64,000 nucleotides of DNA from an uncultured Granulosicoccaceae bacterium. Lineage in GTDB: Bacteria; Pseudomonadota; Gammaproteobacteria; Granulosicoccales; Granulosicoccaceae. Below the pieces are notes generated by a model. That model worked only from the letters and a program-made list of their open reading frames with translations, was not told the DNA's origin and made no database searches. The position numbers were made by a program, and so were the translations under genes. Each line of letters begins with the position of its first letter. Within the stretch, counting starts at the first letter, position 1. Location of the stretch: assembly GCA_937930305.1 (NCBI GenBank), contig CALGLE010000003.1, forward strand, positions 124,001 through 188,000, in the 5' to 3' direction. Of this stretch, positions 19,674-30,554 are shown piece by piece.

Positions 19674-20423
19674 ATGAGTTCAACAAAGCCCCGCAAATTC
19701 ATGCCGTTTTTAATTGCAGGCCTGTGCCTCTTTGTTGGAATCGGTGCCGGCATCGTCACCAGTCGCCCTTCTGCAAATGGTTCGGCCGACGGCAGCAATA
19801 ACGCAGCCCTTAGCGCGCAACAAGCGGCCGAAGCGAAACAACTGGAAGCCATGCAGGAGCAGCTGCTCAGCACCTTGGTATTCCCAAGTGATTATAAGCA
19901 AGTGCCTGAGTTCTCACTGTTGAACGTGAACGCAGAACCGATTGATCAAAGCCTCTTTAGTGATCGATGGAGCATCGTGTTTTTTGGTTTCACTCATTGC
20001 CCTGATGTGTGCCCGATCACCTTAAGCGTTATGCAAGATGTGGTGACGCAACTTAAAGGTAAGGATGTGCCACAACCACAAACCGTTTTCGTCACCGTCG
20101 ATCCCAATCGCGACACCCCTGACGTGCTAAAAAATTACATCGGGTATTTCAATGAAGAATTTGTTGGAGTAACCGGTGAACTCAACGGTATTCATCAACT
20201 CACAAGAGCATTGGGTATCGTTGCCGCCTACACGGCGCGTGAAGACAACCCCAAAGAATATGATGTTGATCACACCGCATCGATGCTGTTGATTGATCCA
20301 CAAGGGCGTCTACGCGGAAAACTGACAGCGCCTCACACCGCAGACACCATTGTGACGGACTACATCACCATAATGAAGACCTTTGTGCCGACCCAAAGTG
20401 CGGCGCTCAACACTAGAAACTAA
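19674..20423 (+). CDS. SCO1/SenC/PrrC-type copper chaperone
   Basis: Membrane-anchored thioredoxin-fold protein that delivers copper to the CuA site of cytochrome c oxidase or controls its redox state. From ATG 19674 an N-terminal membrane segment (FLIAGLCLFVGIGAGIVTS) is followed by VFFGFTHCPDVCP with the copper-binding CxxxC, FVTVDPNRDTPDVLKNYI, and the conserved His in VDHTAS. The gene for a second copper chaperone follows after 18 bp, a common pairing. The GTG at 19620 would add residues with no homology. Confidence 0.92.
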   Translation: MSSTKPRKFMPFLIAGLCLFVGIGAGIVTSRPSANGSADGSNNAALSAQQAAEAKQLEAMQEQLLSTLVFPSDYKQVPEFSLLNVNAEPIDQSLFSDRWSIVFFGFTHCPDVCPITLSVMQDVVTQLKGKDVPQPQTVFVTVDPNRDTPDVLKNYIGYFNEEFVGVTGELNGIHQLTRALGIVAAYTAREDNPKEYDVDHTASMLLIDPQGRLRGKLTAPHTADTIVTDYITIMKTFVPTQSAALNTRN

Positions 20424-20441
20424 AACCCCATACTTATTGTT

Positions 20442-21008
20442 ATGAAACTAATACGTATCGCCGTTGCCACCTTATCCGCTTTAATTTCAGGAGCCGCTTT
20501 TGCCGAGCTTCCACACATTAAAAACGTGACAGTAAACCCAACACCACCCGGGGCCAAAGTCACTGCGGTGTACTTGGAAATACACAACCCAGGTGACAAG
20601 CCACTCACCTTGTCAAAAGTGTCCAGTCCGCTCTTCAGCCGAGTGGAAATCCATAAAACGACTGTGGTTGATGACGTTGCCAAGATGCGTAGGCAAGATG
20701 GCGTGAATGTTCCTGCGGATGAAACCTTAGTATTCACCCACGGCGGCTACCACATCATGCTGATGGACTTAGAAGCCCCGATGATTCCCGGTGCACAAAT
20801 TCCTCTGGTTTTTCACACCAATCAGGGTGAAATTAGTATCGAGGTGCGTGTGGCTGAAAAAATTGTGATGCCAAAAGATGGCCATGGCGATATGAAGCAT
20901 GACAATATGAAAGATGGTGCTATGGAACACAGCACAACGAAGCACGATGACATGAATGAGGGTGCAATTGAAATGGATGGCATGAAGCACGACGACATCA
21001 CCAAGTAA
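20442..21008 (+). CDS. PCu(A)C-type periplasmic copper chaperone with His/Met-rich tail
   Basis: Signal peptide (MKLIRIAVATLSALISGAAFA) and a cupredoxin-like domain with the copper ligands spread as in PCu(A)C: His in VEIHKTT, Met in AKMRR, and the pair in HGGYHIMLM. The family passes Cu(I) to the CuA site together with Sco. Beyond the domain (after about residue 145) an extra tail of some 40 residues carries repeated H-x-x-M/D-M-K-H blocks (GHGDMKHDNM, MEHSTTKHDDM, MDGMKHDD), which looks like an extra copper-binding arm. Linked to the Sco gene. Confidence 0.9.
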   Translation: MKLIRIAVATLSALISGAAFAELPHIKNVTVNPTPPGAKVTAVYLEIHNPGDKPLTLSKVSSPLFSRVEIHKTTVVDDVAKMRRQDGVNVPADETLVFTHGGYHIMLMDLEAPMIPGAQIPLVFHTNQGEISIEVRVAEKIVMPKDGHGDMKHDNMKDGAMEHSTTKHDDMNEGAIEMDGMKHDDITK

Positions 21009-21051
21009 GTCCACTAAGCTATACCAACACGCATAACAAGTTCAATAACTC

Positions 21052-21924
21052 ATGCAGGCGTTAATTGATTGGTGCAAAGCGGCACCCTTAGCGATACTTC
21101 CACACCATGCGGTATCCCGCGTGGTGTTTTGGCTGACACGCCGCAAAGGGGGCTTAGTAACTCCGGTCATTAAACGTTTTATTGCGATGTTTGATGTGGA
21201 AATGCAAGACGCGGTAGAACCAGATCCTAGCGCATACTCAACATTCAACGAATTTTTCACGCGCGCGTTAAAACCCGAAGCCAGGCCGATTGCCGCTGGC
21301 GAAGATGAAATCGCCTGCCCTGCCGATGGCAGAATTTCTGCCCTGGGCCCGATTGAGAATGCGCAAGTTTTCCAAGCCAAAGGCAAGCACTATTCGTTGG
21401 CCACACTATTAGCCGATGAACAACTGGCTGAAGATTTTAAAGGCGGTAGTTTTATCACCGTGTATCTATCGCCACGCGATTACCATCGCCTGCACATGCC
21501 TATCGATGGTCGCCTACTCAGCCAAACCCACATACCGGGGCGCTTATACAGCGTTGCCCCGCACACGGTTCGTACCATTGATGGTCTGTTTGCCAAAAAC
21601 GAACGCGTGGTTGCCACATTCCAAACGCAGCATGGACGAATGGCTTTGGTGTTGGTGGGTGCCATTAATGTGGCCGCGATAGAAACGGTATGGCACGGAT
21701 TAGTCACCCCGCCTGCTAGCAAAGCCATTAACCGATGGTCGTATCAAGAAAAGAATGAAGACAACCGTTCCATTGAATTAACGCGCGGCGCTGAAATGGG
21801 CCGCTTTAACATGGGCAGTACGATTATTGCGGTGTTCGAAAACCCGGTTCGTTGGCGAGTGGATATGGGCGAAGGTGATGCGGTTCGTATGGGCCAGTTC
21901 GTTGGCAAGCTGCCAAAACCCTAA
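21052..21924 (+). CDS. psd: Phosphatidylserine decarboxylase proenzyme
   Basis: Makes phosphatidylethanolamine at the inner membrane. The 290-residue proenzyme has PSAYSTFNEFFTRALKPEARP, CPADGRISALG, the YLSPRDYHRLHMPIDG signature and the self-cleavage motif MGST (FNMGSTIIAVFE) near the C-terminus, where the Ser becomes the pyruvoyl group. Family members more often have LGST; Met for Leu leaves Gly-Ser intact. It follows the copper chaperone pair by 43 bp and converges on the next gene with a 4-bp overlap. Confidence 0.95.
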   Translation: MQALIDWCKAAPLAILPHHAVSRVVFWLTRRKGGLVTPVIKRFIAMFDVEMQDAVEPDPSAYSTFNEFFTRALKPEARPIAAGEDEIACPADGRISALGPIENAQVFQAKGKHYSLATLLADEQLAEDFKGGSFITVYLSPRDYHRLHMPIDGRLLSQTHIPGRLYSVAPHTVRTIDGLFAKNERVVATFQTQHGRMALVLVGAINVAAIETVWHGLVTPPASKAINRWSYQEKNEDNRSIELTRGAEMGRFNMGSTIIAVFENPVRWRVDMGEGDAVRMGQFVGKLPKP

Positions 21925-22352
21925 CGTATCGCAGGCGCTTTTTCCGACACAGCAATTAAATTTTCATTCATCACTGAAAATAATTTTTCTAAATCTTCGC
22001 AGGCACTTTTCACCGCATCGCACTGAATATTCATTTCTATTTTTAATGCTTTATCACCATCGGTAATTAAGCGTTGTATAGCGGCAGGATACGCATCGTG
22101 ACCTTCGGGCGTGAAGGACCACAGTTCCGAACCACCCTCAATGCGTTTTTCCCCCACTAACCATCCGTTGTGATCAACGAAGACGCGTTCTGGATCTTTT
22201 TTAAGTTCAATTAGGGTCTCTTCCACCGTTGCAGTGTTCAGGGCATCCAAATCGGCTGGGGCTAAGTCTTGCGCGGTCGCTGAGCCCACTATTCCAGCCA
22301 TTGATAAACAAACTAACAGTGCACCCAAATTGTCAGAAATTAAGCGATTCAT
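21921..22352 (-). CDS. Exported protein of unknown function
   Basis: A 143-residue product with a likely signal peptide (LGALLVCLSMAGIVGSATAQ, cleavage after ATAQ or ATA). The mature part contains TVEETLIELKKDPE, FVDHNGWLVGEKRIEGGSELWSFTPEGHDAYPA and a helical end with a Cys pair (NIQCDAVKSACEDLEKLF) that could form a disulfide in the periplasm. I do not recognise the family. Stop overlaps psd by 4 bp; codon use looks like its neighbours. Confidence 0.6.
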   Translation of the reverse strand: MNRLISDNLGALLVCLSMAGIVGSATAQDLAPADLDALNTATVEETLIELKKDPERVFVDHNGWLVGEKRIEGGSELWSFTPEGHDAYPAAIQRLITDGDKALKIEMNIQCDAVKSACEDLEKLFSVMNENLIAVSEKAPAIR

Positions 22353-22493
22353 GCAGGGTTCTCACGGCAAAAAGAAGCTTGCGATAAGCATACTCCACCC
22401 ACGCTTGTTTCAGTCATTATTGCCATGCGCCGAGTCAAACGGGTTACCAATCTATGATCTAACGCACAACACAACTTCCACACAGTGCCTGTT

Positions 22494-23150
22494 TCAGAAC
22501 AAAATCGTAGCAAGTAAAACCATCGCGGCAGCCGCAAATAAAATCCCACACACACCATCAATCCAACGAGCTACACCGCGATAGGCGCTCACCACCTTCG
22601 GCGTGGAAAACACCCACGCATAGCCCATAAACACCACCACGGAAATACTCCAACAGGCGAAGGCGACAAAAAAAGCCGCAACAGGGTTGGGGTTAAGCAT
22701 TTGGGACAAGGCAATGGATATGATGGCCATCCAAACAAACATGGCTTTGGGGTTTAGTAAATGCAGCATCAAGCCCGAAACATATTGTCGGATGTAGGTT
22801 TTGTAGTCCGAACGAACAGCGCTTGTCAGTGGCTTGCCTTGGATGGCTGAGCGTAACAATTTAAACGACAGCCACAGAAAATATAGACTGCCTGCAACAC
22901 TGAGCACAACAGCCCATTGAGATTGCGCGTTTAGAACTCCACCCAATCCAAAGGCCGATAAACACCCCCAAAACAAAGAGCCACTGCAAATGCCCAAAGC
23001 CAGTGCAACACCTTGAGCTCGACCCAAGCGCATGGACGTGTTCATGATGGCCAAGGTGCCAGGGCCTGGGGATGCAACACCGATAAAAAATAACGGCATA
23101 GCAACGCTGGTACCCGCTATGAAATCCGCCCACCCACTACCGCTGATCAT
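22494..23150 (-). CDS. LysE/RhtB-family transporter
   Basis: A 218-residue inner-membrane protein with about six hydrophobic segments and the family's PGPGTLAIMNTSMRLGRAQGVALALGI near the N-terminus, then GSLYFLWLSFKLLRSA. LysE/RhtB proteins export amino acids or related metabolites. The substrate is not readable from sequence; proximity to lysine-degradation genes 8 kb away is not evidence for lysine. It follows tadA by 26 bp on the same strand. Confidence 0.87.
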   Translation of the reverse strand: MISGSGWADFIAGTSVAMPLFFIGVASPGPGTLAIMNTSMRLGRAQGVALALGICSGSLFWGCLSAFGLGGVLNAQSQWAVVLSVAGSLYFLWLSFKLLRSAIQGKPLTSAVRSDYKTYIRQYVSGLMLHLLNPKAMFVWMAIISIALSQMLNPNPVAAFFVAFACWSISVVVFMGYAWVFSTPKVVSAYRGVARWIDGVCGILFAAAAMVLLATILF

Positions 23151-23176
23151 AAATTTGTCATAGAAAAATTCAGTCG

Positions 23177-23647
23177 CTATTCACGAAGTGATTGAAAAAA
23201 CCGCCGCATAAATTCAGCGCACTCATCGGCCAGCACCGATTCGGTGACAGCGACGTGATGCGTGTTAGCGGGATTCATGAGCGTATCGGCAATGCTGACG
23301 ACGCCGCCCGTTCTAGGTTCTCTGGCCCCAAAAACAAGGCGTTTTATGCGCGCTTGCAACAAAGCGCCTGCGCACATGGTGCAAGGTTCAATCGTGACGT
23401 AAAGAGTTGCCCCATCCAGACGCGCTGATTGCTTTTTTAACGCAGCTTGTCGTAACGCCAGCACTTCTGCGTGGCCCGTCGGGTCGGAATCGGTGAGCGA
23501 ACGATTGTGGGCCGTGCCAAGCACCTCATCATCCATGACCACTAAAGCACCAATAGGCACCTCACCCAATTCTAGAGCGACTGCGGCAGCATCCAGTGCC
23601 AGTTGCATATAGCGCTCATCTATGGATTGGCGATGTGGGTTAGACAT
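23177..23647 (-). CDS. tadA: tRNA-specific adenosine deaminase
   Basis: Converts A34 to inosine in tRNA-Arg(ACG). The 156-residue zinc enzyme has the catalytic HAEVLALRQAA (His ligand and proton-shuttling Glu) and PCTMCAGALLQARI (two Cys ligands), plus FGAREPRTGG and MNPANTHHV typical of TadA. Starts at ATG 23647. The pnp-side terminator lies just upstream, so tadA needs its own promoter or reads with what precedes. Confidence 0.95.
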   Translation of the reverse strand: MSNPHRQSIDERYMQLALDAAAVALELGEVPIGALVVMDDEVLGTAHNRSLTDSDPTGHAEVLALRQAALKKQSARLDGATLYVTIEPCTMCAGALLQARIKRLVFGAREPRTGGVVSIADTLMNPANTHHVAVTESVLADECAEFMRRFFQSLRE

Positions 23648-23673
23648 AGTCTGAGGCTAACATCATCGCCATG

Positions 23674-23703
23674 AAAAAAGGGAGCCTCAATGAGACTCCC
23701 TTT
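23674..23703 (-). terminator. Rho-independent terminator of the rimP-pnp operon
   Basis: AAAGGGAG (23677-23684) pairs with CTCCCTTT (23696-23703), extended inside by CTC/GAG, and on the minus strand is followed by a T6 run (A-run 23674-23679 on the plus strand). It lies about 50 bp beyond the pnp stop and just before tadA. Confidence 0.9.
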
Positions 23704-23751
23704 CCAATACTGCAGCTTCGGGCGAACCGCCCAAGCGATTCAAATAGAACC

Positions 23752-25857
23752 TTACGCCGAAGGCTCCTCGCCCTCTTCCACCGCTTTAATACTCAAGCGA
23801 ATACGACCCTGCTTATCCACTTCCAGTACTTTAACCTTTACCGTTTGACCTTCTGAGAGTTCATCCGCTACGTTCTGAACGCGCTGTTCAGAAATTTGCG
23901 AGATATGAACCAGCCCGTCTTTACCCGGCAAGATGTTGACGAAGGCACCGAAGTCCATGATCTTCTGAACTTTGCCTTCGTAGATGGTGCCCACTTCCAC
24001 ATCGGCTGTGATCAATTCGATGCGGCGCTTGGCTTCTTCACCAGCCAGACGATCGCTGGATGCGATTTTGATTAAGCCATCATCGCCGATATCAATCGTG
24101 GCACCCGTTTCTTCGGTTAGTGCACGAATAACCGCACCGCCTTTTCCGATGACTGCCGCAATCTTTTCAGGATCAATTTTCACGGTGATAAAACGCGGTG
24201 CGTGTTCAGATAAGTCCCCACGCGGTGCGTCTAAATCTTTCGCCATCTCGCCCAAGATGAACAGGCGTCCGTCTTTCGCTTGCGCCAAAGCCGTTTCCAT
24301 TATTTCGCGAGTGATGCCTTGGATTTTGATGTCCATTTGTAAGGCCGTGATGCCTTCTGAGGTACCGGCTACTTTAAAGTCCATGTCGCCTAGGTGATCT
24401 TCATCACCTAAGATGTCAGACAGAACCGCGTGGCCATCGTCTTCTTTAATCAAACCCATTGCGATACCCGCAACCGGTGATTTCAAAGGAACGCCCGCAT
24501 CCATCAGCGCTAAGCTGGTGCCGCAAACCGACGCCATTGAGCTGGAACCGTTAGATTCGGTGATTTCCGACACCACTCGAATGGTGTACGGAAATTCTTC
24601 ATCATTCGGCATCACTGCTTGCACACCACGCTTGGCCAACTTACCGTGGCCTATTTCGCGACGCTTAGGTGAACCTACAAATCCGGTTTCACCCACGCAG
24701 AACGGAGGAAAGTTGTAGTGCAACATAAATGGCATGCGAGATTCGCCCGCCAGCGCATCAATGATTTGTGCATCGCGCGTGGTGCCCAACGTAGCGGTAA
24801 CGATCGCTTGCGTTTCACCGCGTGTGAATACCGCCGAACCGTGGGTTCTTGGCAGTACGCTGGTTTGTGCGGTGATGGGGCGAACAGTGGCCGTGTCACG
24901 ACCATCAATACGCGGTTCCCCGGCAATGATGCGACGCCGAACAATGGATTTTTCTAAGGTGCTAAAAGCACCTTTCACGTCACTGGCAGACCAACCATCA
25001 GCACCGTCTTCAGCCGCAATTTCAGACACCGCTTTTTCTTTCGCTGCAGATACCGCATCTTGACGAGCTTGCTTTTCCGGAGTTTTGTAGGCGGCCGTTA
25101 AGTCGCCTTCAATAACCGAACGAACCTTGTCAGCTAAGTCGGTATCAACCGCTGGCGGCTCCCACGTCCATGCTGCTGTGTTCACTTCAGCGGCTAATTC
25201 GTTAATCGCCACAATGGCCGTTTTACAATGATCGTGACCGAAAACCACCGCATCTAGCATGGTGGATTCGTTCAATATATTTGCTTCGGATTCAACCATC
25301 AGAACCGCATCGCTGGTGCCAGCAACCACCAGATCAAGCTCAGAAGATTCCATCTGCTCGTAGGTGGGGTTCAGCACGTATTCACCGCCGATGTAACCGA
25401 CGCGAGCACCACCAATGGGCCCTGCGAACGGCATACCGGAACAAGCTAAAGCCGCCGAGGCGCCAATCATTGCGGGAATGTCCGGGTTGATGGCGGGATC
25501 CATCGAGATGACAGTGGCAATGACTTGCACTTCGTTCATGAAGCCTTTAGGGAACAAAGGTCGTAAAGGCCGATCAATGAGACGAGATACCAGAGTTTCA
25601 TTTTCACTGGGGCGCCCTTCTCGCTTGAAAAATCCACCGGGGATCTTTCCAGCGGCGTAAGTGCGCTCCTGGTAGTTGATGGTGAGTGGGAAAAAGCTTT
25701 GCCCTGGGTTGGCCTCTTTACGGCCTACCGCGGTGACAAGCACCACGGTGTCACCCATGCTGGCGATGATGGCAGCGCTTGCTTGCCGGGCGATCTCACC
25801 GGTTTGCAGCGTGACTGTATCAGCGCCATATTGAAAAGTTTTCGAGAATGCGGTCAC
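23752..25857 (-). CDS. pnp: Polyribonucleotide nucleotidyltransferase (PNPase)
   Basis: Phosphorolytic 3'-5' exoribonuclease of the RNA degradosome; 701 residues. Two RNase PH domains flank an all-helical linker; the second has [15 protein letters not shown] and [22 protein letters not shown] with catalytic Asp residues. The KH domain shows [20 protein letters not shown] and the S1 domain [20 protein letters not shown]. The gene ends the rimP-nusA-infB-rbfA-truB-rpsO-pnp series and follows rpsO by 47 bp, as in other gammaproteobacteria, where pnp is autoregulated at its leader after RNase III cleavage. Confidence 0.98.
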   Translation of the reverse strand: MTAFSKTFQYGADTVTLQTGEIARQASAAIIASMGDTVVLVTAVGRKEANPGQSFFPLTINYQERTYAAGKIPGGFFKREGRPSENETLVSRLIDRPLRPLFPKGFMNEVQVIATVISMDPAINPDIPAMIGASAALACSGMPFAGPIGGARVGYIGGEYVLNPTYEQMESSELDLVVAGTSDAVLMVESEANILNESTMLDAVVFGHDHCKTAIVAINELAAEVNTAAWTWEPPAVDTDLADKVRSVIEGDLTAAYKTPEKQARQDAVSAAKEKAVSEIAAEDGADGWSASDVKGAFSTLEKSIVRRRIIAGEPRIDGRDTATVRPITAQTSVLPRTHGSAVFTRGETQAIVTATLGTTRDAQIIDALAGESRMPFMLHYNFPPFCVGETGFVGSPKRREIGHGKLAKRGVQAVMPNDEEFPYTIRVVSEITESNGSSSMASVCGTSLALMDAGVPLKSPVAGIAMGLIKEDDGHAVLSDILGDEDHLGDMDFKVAGTSEGITALQMDIKIQGITREIMETALAQAKDGRLFILGEMAKDLDAPRGDLSEHAPRFITVKIDPEKIAAVIGKGGAVIRALTEETGATIDIGDDGLIKIASSDRLAGEEAKRRIELITADVEVGTIYEGKVQKIMDFGAFVNILPGKDGLVHISQISEQRVQNVADELSEGQTVKVKVLEVDKQGRIRLSIKAVEEGEEPSA

Positions 25858-25904
25858 TTGAATTCCTTAGCCGTTGTTGGCAATTCGTTGCACGAAAGGG
25901 ACGC

Positions 25905-26177
25905 TTAGCGGCGTAGGCCGAGGCGCTTAATAAGGTTTTGATAGCGCGAGGCGTCTTTAGCGTGCAGATAATCCAAGAGCTTACGGCGCTGATTAACCAT
26001 GCGCAGCAGGCCGCGACGTGAATGGTGATCGTGTTTGTGCTCTTTGAAGTGTTCCGTGAGGTGAACAATGCGCGCGGACAGTAGTGCTACTTGTACTTCT
26101 GGGGACCCCGTGTCCGTAGAGTCGATCTGGTGTTCTTTAACAATTTCCGCCTTTTGCTCGGCGCTGAGACATGACAT
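25905..26177 (-). CDS. rpsO: 30S ribosomal protein S15
   Basis: Primary 16S rRNA-binding protein of the platform; 90 residues. Recognised by [48 protein letters not shown] in sense, and the terminal [12 protein letters not shown]. Sits between truB and pnp in the usual order. An AGGTTATG-like site precedes ATG 26177. Confidence 0.98.
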   Translation of the reverse strand: MSCLSAEQKAEIVKEHQIDSTDTGSPEVQVALLSARIVHLTEHFKEHKHDHHSRRGLLRMVNQRRKLLDYLHAKDASRYQNLIKRLGLRR

Positions 26178-26230
26178 ACATAACCTATATTGGGTTGTGG
26201 TTTGATTAACCGCGCATTGTAGCAGTTCCC

Positions 26231-27193
26231 TCAGACTTGGAGCACCCGCTTAGGTCGCCAACAATCGGTACCATTCGGCGTTCCCAGGCCTATGAACTGA
26301 TCCGTAGGGTCGTAAATCCTGACCCACTCGGCCTCCGTGCTGGGCGGGGCACTTATGCCCGCGCCTAGGTGGCCCAATGCCTGGCCCTCACCGGGCTGTC
26401 CGTTCCTAAAGGCTGCCAAACCTGCTTCACTGAGCCGAGCGGCCGGCATATGCTCTAACCCGGTATCCAGCGGGAGCAAATATTGATCAGGATCATCCGC
26501 GTTCTCTAACTGTTCCAACGTGACCATGGGTGTATTTTGGAATGGGGATACGTGCGTTCGGCGCAGCACGGTGACGTGAGCACCACACCCCAAGGCCTCA
26601 CCAATATCGGTCACGATGCTGCGAATGTAGGTGCCTTTGGAACAATCCACTTGCAAAGAGGCTGTGCCTAATGCGGCATCAAAGGCGCTCACCTCCAACC
26701 GATGAATGATCACATCGCGCGCTTTACGCTCTACCGTAATGCCTTCACGAGCTAACTTATATAAGCGTTTGCCATCCACTTTCAGCGCCGACACCATCGG
26801 TGGCACTTGCTTGATGGGCCCACGAAGCTCGGCGCAGGCCGCTTCCAAATCGTTCAAAGTCAGCGTCGGAACTGGGCGCGTTTCGATAACATCCCCATCG
26901 GCATCGGCGCTGTCCGTAATCACGCCCAGCTGTAAGCTGGTCTCGTAACCCTTGTCAGCGTTCAGAAAGTATTGCGACAACTTCGTGGCTTCGCCAAAAC
27001 ACAGCGGCAGCATCCCAGTTGCTAGCGGATCAAGGCTGCCCGTGTGACCGGCTTTCTTTGCACGCAGCAACCATTTCGCTTTTTGCAGGGCCTTATTAGA
27101 ACTGCCGCCGCACGGTTTATCGAGTAACAACAGGCCGTGAACTGCTCGTTTCTCGCGACGGGGCTGCCCGCCTGGCTTAAGAGGATCGTTCAT
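26231..27193 (-). CDS. truB: tRNA pseudouridine(55) synthase
   Basis: Forms pseudouridine 55 in the T-loop of tRNAs. The catalytic Asp lies in [16 protein letters not shown], followed by [16 protein letters not shown], and later RVYKLAREG-like [17 protein letters not shown] and [19 protein letters not shown]. Three in-frame ATGs occur; 27193 is preceded by GATGAGG and matches the family N-terminus, whereas 27202 and 27199 lie inside that site. It overlaps the rbfA end by 17 bp. About 320 residues. Confidence 0.95.
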   Translation of the reverse strand: MNDPLKPGGQPRREKRAVHGLLLLDKPCGGSSNKALQKAKWLLRAKKAGHTGSLDPLATGMLPLCFGEATKLSQYFLNADKGYETSLQLGVITDSADADGDVIETRPVPTLTLNDLEAACAELRGPIKQVPPMVSALKVDGKRLYKLAREGITVERKARDVIIHRLEVSAFDAALGTASLQVDCSKGTYIRSIVTDIGEALGCGAHVTVLRRTHVSPFQNTPMVTLEQLENADDPDQYLLPLDTGLEHMPAARLSEAGLAAFRNGQPGEGQALGHLGAGISAPPSTEAEWVRIYDPTDQFIGLGTPNGTDCWRPKRVLQV

Positions 27194-27566
27194 CCTCATC
27201 ATCAGCAGCCGTGGTGTTGGATTTCACCGCGTTGTCAATTAACGCGGACAACTCAGCCCCTTTAGCAGCCGAATCATCAAACTTAAACCGCAACTGCGGC
27301 ACACTGCGACTGTTCAGGCTTTTGGCAATTTGAGATCGTAAAAACCCGTTGGCGCGCTCCAAACCCGCTTGAGTTTCTTTCGCCTCAGAAGCATCGATAA
27401 GTGTGTAGTAAATTCGTGCCACGCCCAAATCTCTCGACACTTCAACCGATGCGATGGTGAGCATCGGTGAAATGCGAGGATCTTTTAACCCAGTGCGTAT
27501 CAGCTCTGAGAGTTCGCGTTGAATAAAGTCTGCAACGCGATTTGGCCTTGAGCTACTTCCTGCCAT
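27177..27566 (-). CDS. rbfA: 30S ribosome-binding factor A
   Basis: Cold-shock and 30S maturation factor; 129 residues with a KH-type fold. Visible family segments are RVADFIQRELSELIRTGLKDPRI, TIASVEVSRDLGVARIYY and the C-terminal LNSRSVPQLRFKFDDS. The start touches the infB stop (shared base at 27566) and the end overlaps truB, so it is translationally coupled on both sides. Confidence 0.96.
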   Translation of the reverse strand: MAGSSSRPNRVADFIQRELSELIRTGLKDPRISPMLTIASVEVSRDLGVARIYYTLIDASEAKETQAGLERANGFLRSQIAKSLNSRSVPQLRFKFDDSAAKGAELSALIDNAVKSNTTAADDEDERSS

Positions 27567-30496
27567 TACAGGCTACGCGCCACTTCTGTGCGTTCAAACA
27601 CTTCAATGGAATCTTCTGGCTGAACATCGGTGTAGTTCTTCACACCGATACCGCATTCAGTACCCATGTTCACTTCCTTCACATCGTCTTTAAATCGACG
27701 TAAAGATTCCAGTTCGCCTTCATAGATCACCACGTTTTCACGTAATACGCGTATAGGCGCATCCCGCTTCACAACCCCATCAACCACCATACAACCGGCG
27801 ATTTGACCAAACTTAGGCGAGGTAAACACATCGCGCACTTCTGCGGTGCCAATGATGCGTTCGCGAATCTCTGGAGGTAACAAGCCGCCGGCCACCGACT
27901 TAATCAAATCAATCAGTTCATAGATAACACTGTAGTAGTGCAGCTCGATGTCCTGCTCTTGGATTAAGTTTCTGGCCCGACCATCTGCACGGGTATTGAA
28001 GCCCACCAAAATTGCGCTGGATGTGGCCGCTAAATTTGCATCCGATTCGGTGATACCACCGACACCGCCGCCAACCACACGAACACTCACTTCATCGGTT
28101 GATAATTTTTCTAACGAATCGCGAATGGCTTCGTAACTGCCTTTAACATCGGCCTTCACCACAATGTTAACGGTCGGTGTTTCGCCACTTTTAATTTGTG
28201 AGAACACATCTTCCAACTTCGCCGGTCGACGCTCGGCCAAGCGTTGATCACGTTGCTTGCCTTCACGCAGCTCTGCCAATTCGCGAGCGCTTTTCTCATC
28301 CGCAGCAACCAACATTTCATCACCGGCGTTCGGTGTGGAAGAAAGACCCAACAGTTGAACCGGAGTAGATGGACCCGCAGCCGTTATCTGCTGACCGTTC
28401 TCATCAAACATGGCACGCACGCGACCGGTAACCTGGCCACACAACACCGTATCGCCGCGACTCAAGGTACCGCTTTGCACTAACACCGTTGCAACCGGAC
28501 CGCGCCCCTTATCCAAAGTGGCTTCAATCACGATACCGGTCGCATTGCCGTCTTCTTGGGCCACAAGCTCGAGTACTTCAGCTTGTAAGTTGATCGCTTC
28601 CATCAACGTATCAACACCCGCACCTTGTAAGGCAGAAACTGGAATGAATTGCGTATCCCCGCCCCAGTCTTCTGGAATTACATCGTGTGCCGCCAATTCA
28701 TTCTTCACCCGTTCAGGATCGGCGCCTTCTTTATCCATTTTGTTGACCGCAACCACAATCGGCACACCGGCAGCTTTCGCGTGTTGCACCGCTTCAATGG
28801 TTTGCGGCATAACACCGTCATCCGCGGCGCACACCAAAACCACAATATCGGTCGCTTGTGCACCACGAGCTCGCATCGCGGTAAACGCGGCGTGACCTGG
28901 CGTATCCAGGAACGTTATTAACCCGGTATCGGTTTTAGCCTGATAGGCACCGATATGCTGGGTTATGCCGCCCGCTTCACCTGAGGCGATACGTGCATTA
29001 CGGATGTAGTCAAGCAGAGAGGTTTTACCGTGATCAACGTGACCCATCACCGTTACTACTGGCGGTCTAGGTACCTCGTTCCCGGTGCGCTCACCGGAAA
29101 TGCGCATCGCCAATTCCGCTTCGACATCGTCAGCACTCATTGGTGCTGCGTTGTGGCCCATCTCTTCGACCACCAAAATAGCCGTGTCTTGATCCAGCAT
29201 TTGGTTGATGGTGGCCATGACACCCATGCCCATCATCGCCTTGATCACTTCAGCAGCTTTCACTGCCATTCGATTGGCCAGTTCTGCCACCGTTATGGTT
29301 TCTGGCACTTCCACATCACGAACTACGGGAGCGGTTGGCATTTCGAAGCCGTGCTTAGCTTCCATATTTGCCGGAGACGAACGGCGCGACTTGCCTTTAC
29401 GTCGACCCGATTTATCTTTGGCCACATGCAATTGATTACGACCGTAACGAGTATCCCCGCCACCGCCACCGCCGGCCTTACCTTTACCCCGGCCTTTACC
29501 ACGGCCACGACCACCTGCGGCCGCCGGATCACCGGATGCTGCTTGTTGCGCCTCTGCCGCGGCACGTTTTTGAGCTTCTTCTAGCGCACGCTGCGCAGCG
29601 CGTTGCTCAGTTTCCTTCTTCTGTTGCTCTTCTGTTTCACGACGACGCTGCGACGACACTTCTCGTTCCGCTTGTCGTTCAGCCGCTTCTCGTGCCTGCT
29701 TTTCAGCAAACTCTCGGCGTGCGGCATCCATGCGGGCCTGCTCGCTACTGGGTGCTGAGCGCGAAGGAGCCGCAGGGGCTGCTGACACGGCCGATGCGTT
29801 GTCACTGACTTCAGCCGGCGCATCCGTTACCACAGGCGCAGCCGCAGCCGCGGCCATGGCAGCTTCTGCTTCAGCTCGAATACGGGCTTCAGCGGCAGCA
29901 TTGGCGTCCACTACAGGGGCGTCATCGATAGCCTCATCATCGGCTAGATCTGCAGCAGAGTCCGAGACATCGCTGCCATCAACTTCCGCTGACTCTTCCA
30001 CAACAGGGGCTGCAACGTCGAGCGGCTCATGATCAGATTGCGTTGCATCTTCATCGCCCTCATCCGCACCCGCCGTTTGGACCACCTCTGTTGGTGCCGC
30101 GGTATCGTCCGCCTCTTCCGCGTGATGAGCTAAATCGTCATCATCGTCATCGTCGTCAACATCGGCTTCGTGATCGGATGATTCATCAGCCGGGTTGACT
30201 ACCGTTCTGCGACCGCGAACCTCAACGTTAACCGTTTTCCGGCCCGAGGAATCAGACTTCAGAGCGCTGCGACGTTTACGCCGCAGGGTGATTTTTTTGC
30301 CGCTACTTTCAGCCTGCGCAGCCGCGGGCTGGCCGCGAGCATTACGTAAATGCTGCAGCAGTGCGTACTTCTCTTCATCCGTTACTGAATCGGATTCAGC
30401 GGATTTCACTACACCCGCTTCCCGAAGCTGCTCAAGCAGCTTCTCGACCGGTGTACCGACCACCTGTGCGAGTTGTTTTACCGTGACTTCAGCCAT
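27566..30496 (-). CDS. infB: Translation initiation factor IF-2
   Basis: GTPase that places initiator tRNA on the 30S subunit; 976 residues. The N-terminal IF2 fold ([21 protein letters not shown]) is followed by a long acidic and Ala-rich linker (residues about 80-260), a highly charged Arg/Glu coiled-coil stretch (about 250-320) and a Gly/Arg/Lys-rich patch (about 322-345). The G domain has [23 protein letters not shown] and NKMDK. Domain C is complete. The linker is long but such lengths occur in the family. Confidence 0.98.
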   Translation of the reverse strand: MAEVTVKQLAQVVGTPVEKLLEQLREAGVVKSAESDSVTDEEKYALLQHLRNARGQPAAAQAESSGKKITLRRKRRSALKSDSSGRKTVNVEVRGRRTVVNPADESSDHEADVDDDDDDDDLAHHAEEADDTAAPTEVVQTAGADEGDEDATQSDHEPLDVAAPVVEESAEVDGSDVSDSAADLADDEAIDDAPVVDANAAAEARIRAEAEAAMAAAAAAPVVTDAPAEVSDNASAVSAAPAAPSRSAPSSEQARMDAARREFAEKQAREAAERQAEREVSSQRRRETEEQQKKETEQRAAQRALEEAQKRAAAEAQQAASGDPAAAGGRGRGKGRGKGKAGGGGGGDTRYGRNQLHVAKDKSGRRKGKSRRSSPANMEAKHGFEMPTAPVVRDVEVPETITVAELANRMAVKAAEVIKAMMGMGVMATINQMLDQDTAILVVEEMGHNAAPMSADDVEAELAMRISGERTGNEVPRPPVVTVMGHVDHGKTSLLDYIRNARIASGEAGGITQHIGAYQAKTDTGLITFLDTPGHAAFTAMRARGAQATDIVVLVCAADDGVMPQTIEAVQHAKAAGVPIVVAVNKMDKEGADPERVKNELAAHDVIPEDWGGDTQFIPVSALQGAGVDTLMEAINLQAEVLELVAQEDGNATGIVIEATLDKGRGPVATVLVQSGTLSRGDTVLCGQVTGRVRAMFDENGQQITAAGPSTPVQLLGLSSTPNAGDEMLVAADEKSARELAELREGKQRDQRLAERRPAKLEDVFSQIKSGETPTVNIVVKADVKGSYEAIRDSLEKLSTDEVSVRVVGGGVGGITESDANLAATSSAILVGFNTRADGRARNLIQEQDIELHYYSVIYELIDLIKSVAGGLLPPEIRERIIGTAEVRDVFTSPKFGQIAGCMVVDGVVKRDAPIRVLRENVVIYEGELESLRRFKDDVKEVNMGTECGIGVKNYTDVQPEDSIEVFERTEVARSL

Positions 30497-30554
30497 ACGC
30501 CTCTTCTATTCCAAAAGCCCAAAACGGCTTGACTACGCTTCGTTGTAGCGTCTG

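Noticed and set aside
22494..23150. LysE-family protein as a lysine exporter linked to davAB
   Set aside because: The genes are 8 kb apart on different strands and family membership does not define lysine as substrate.
29030..29584. Plus-strand frame of 184 codons opposite infB
   Set aside because: Antisense to the IF-2 GTPase domain; low-complexity Thr/His-rich translation typical of a shadow frame.
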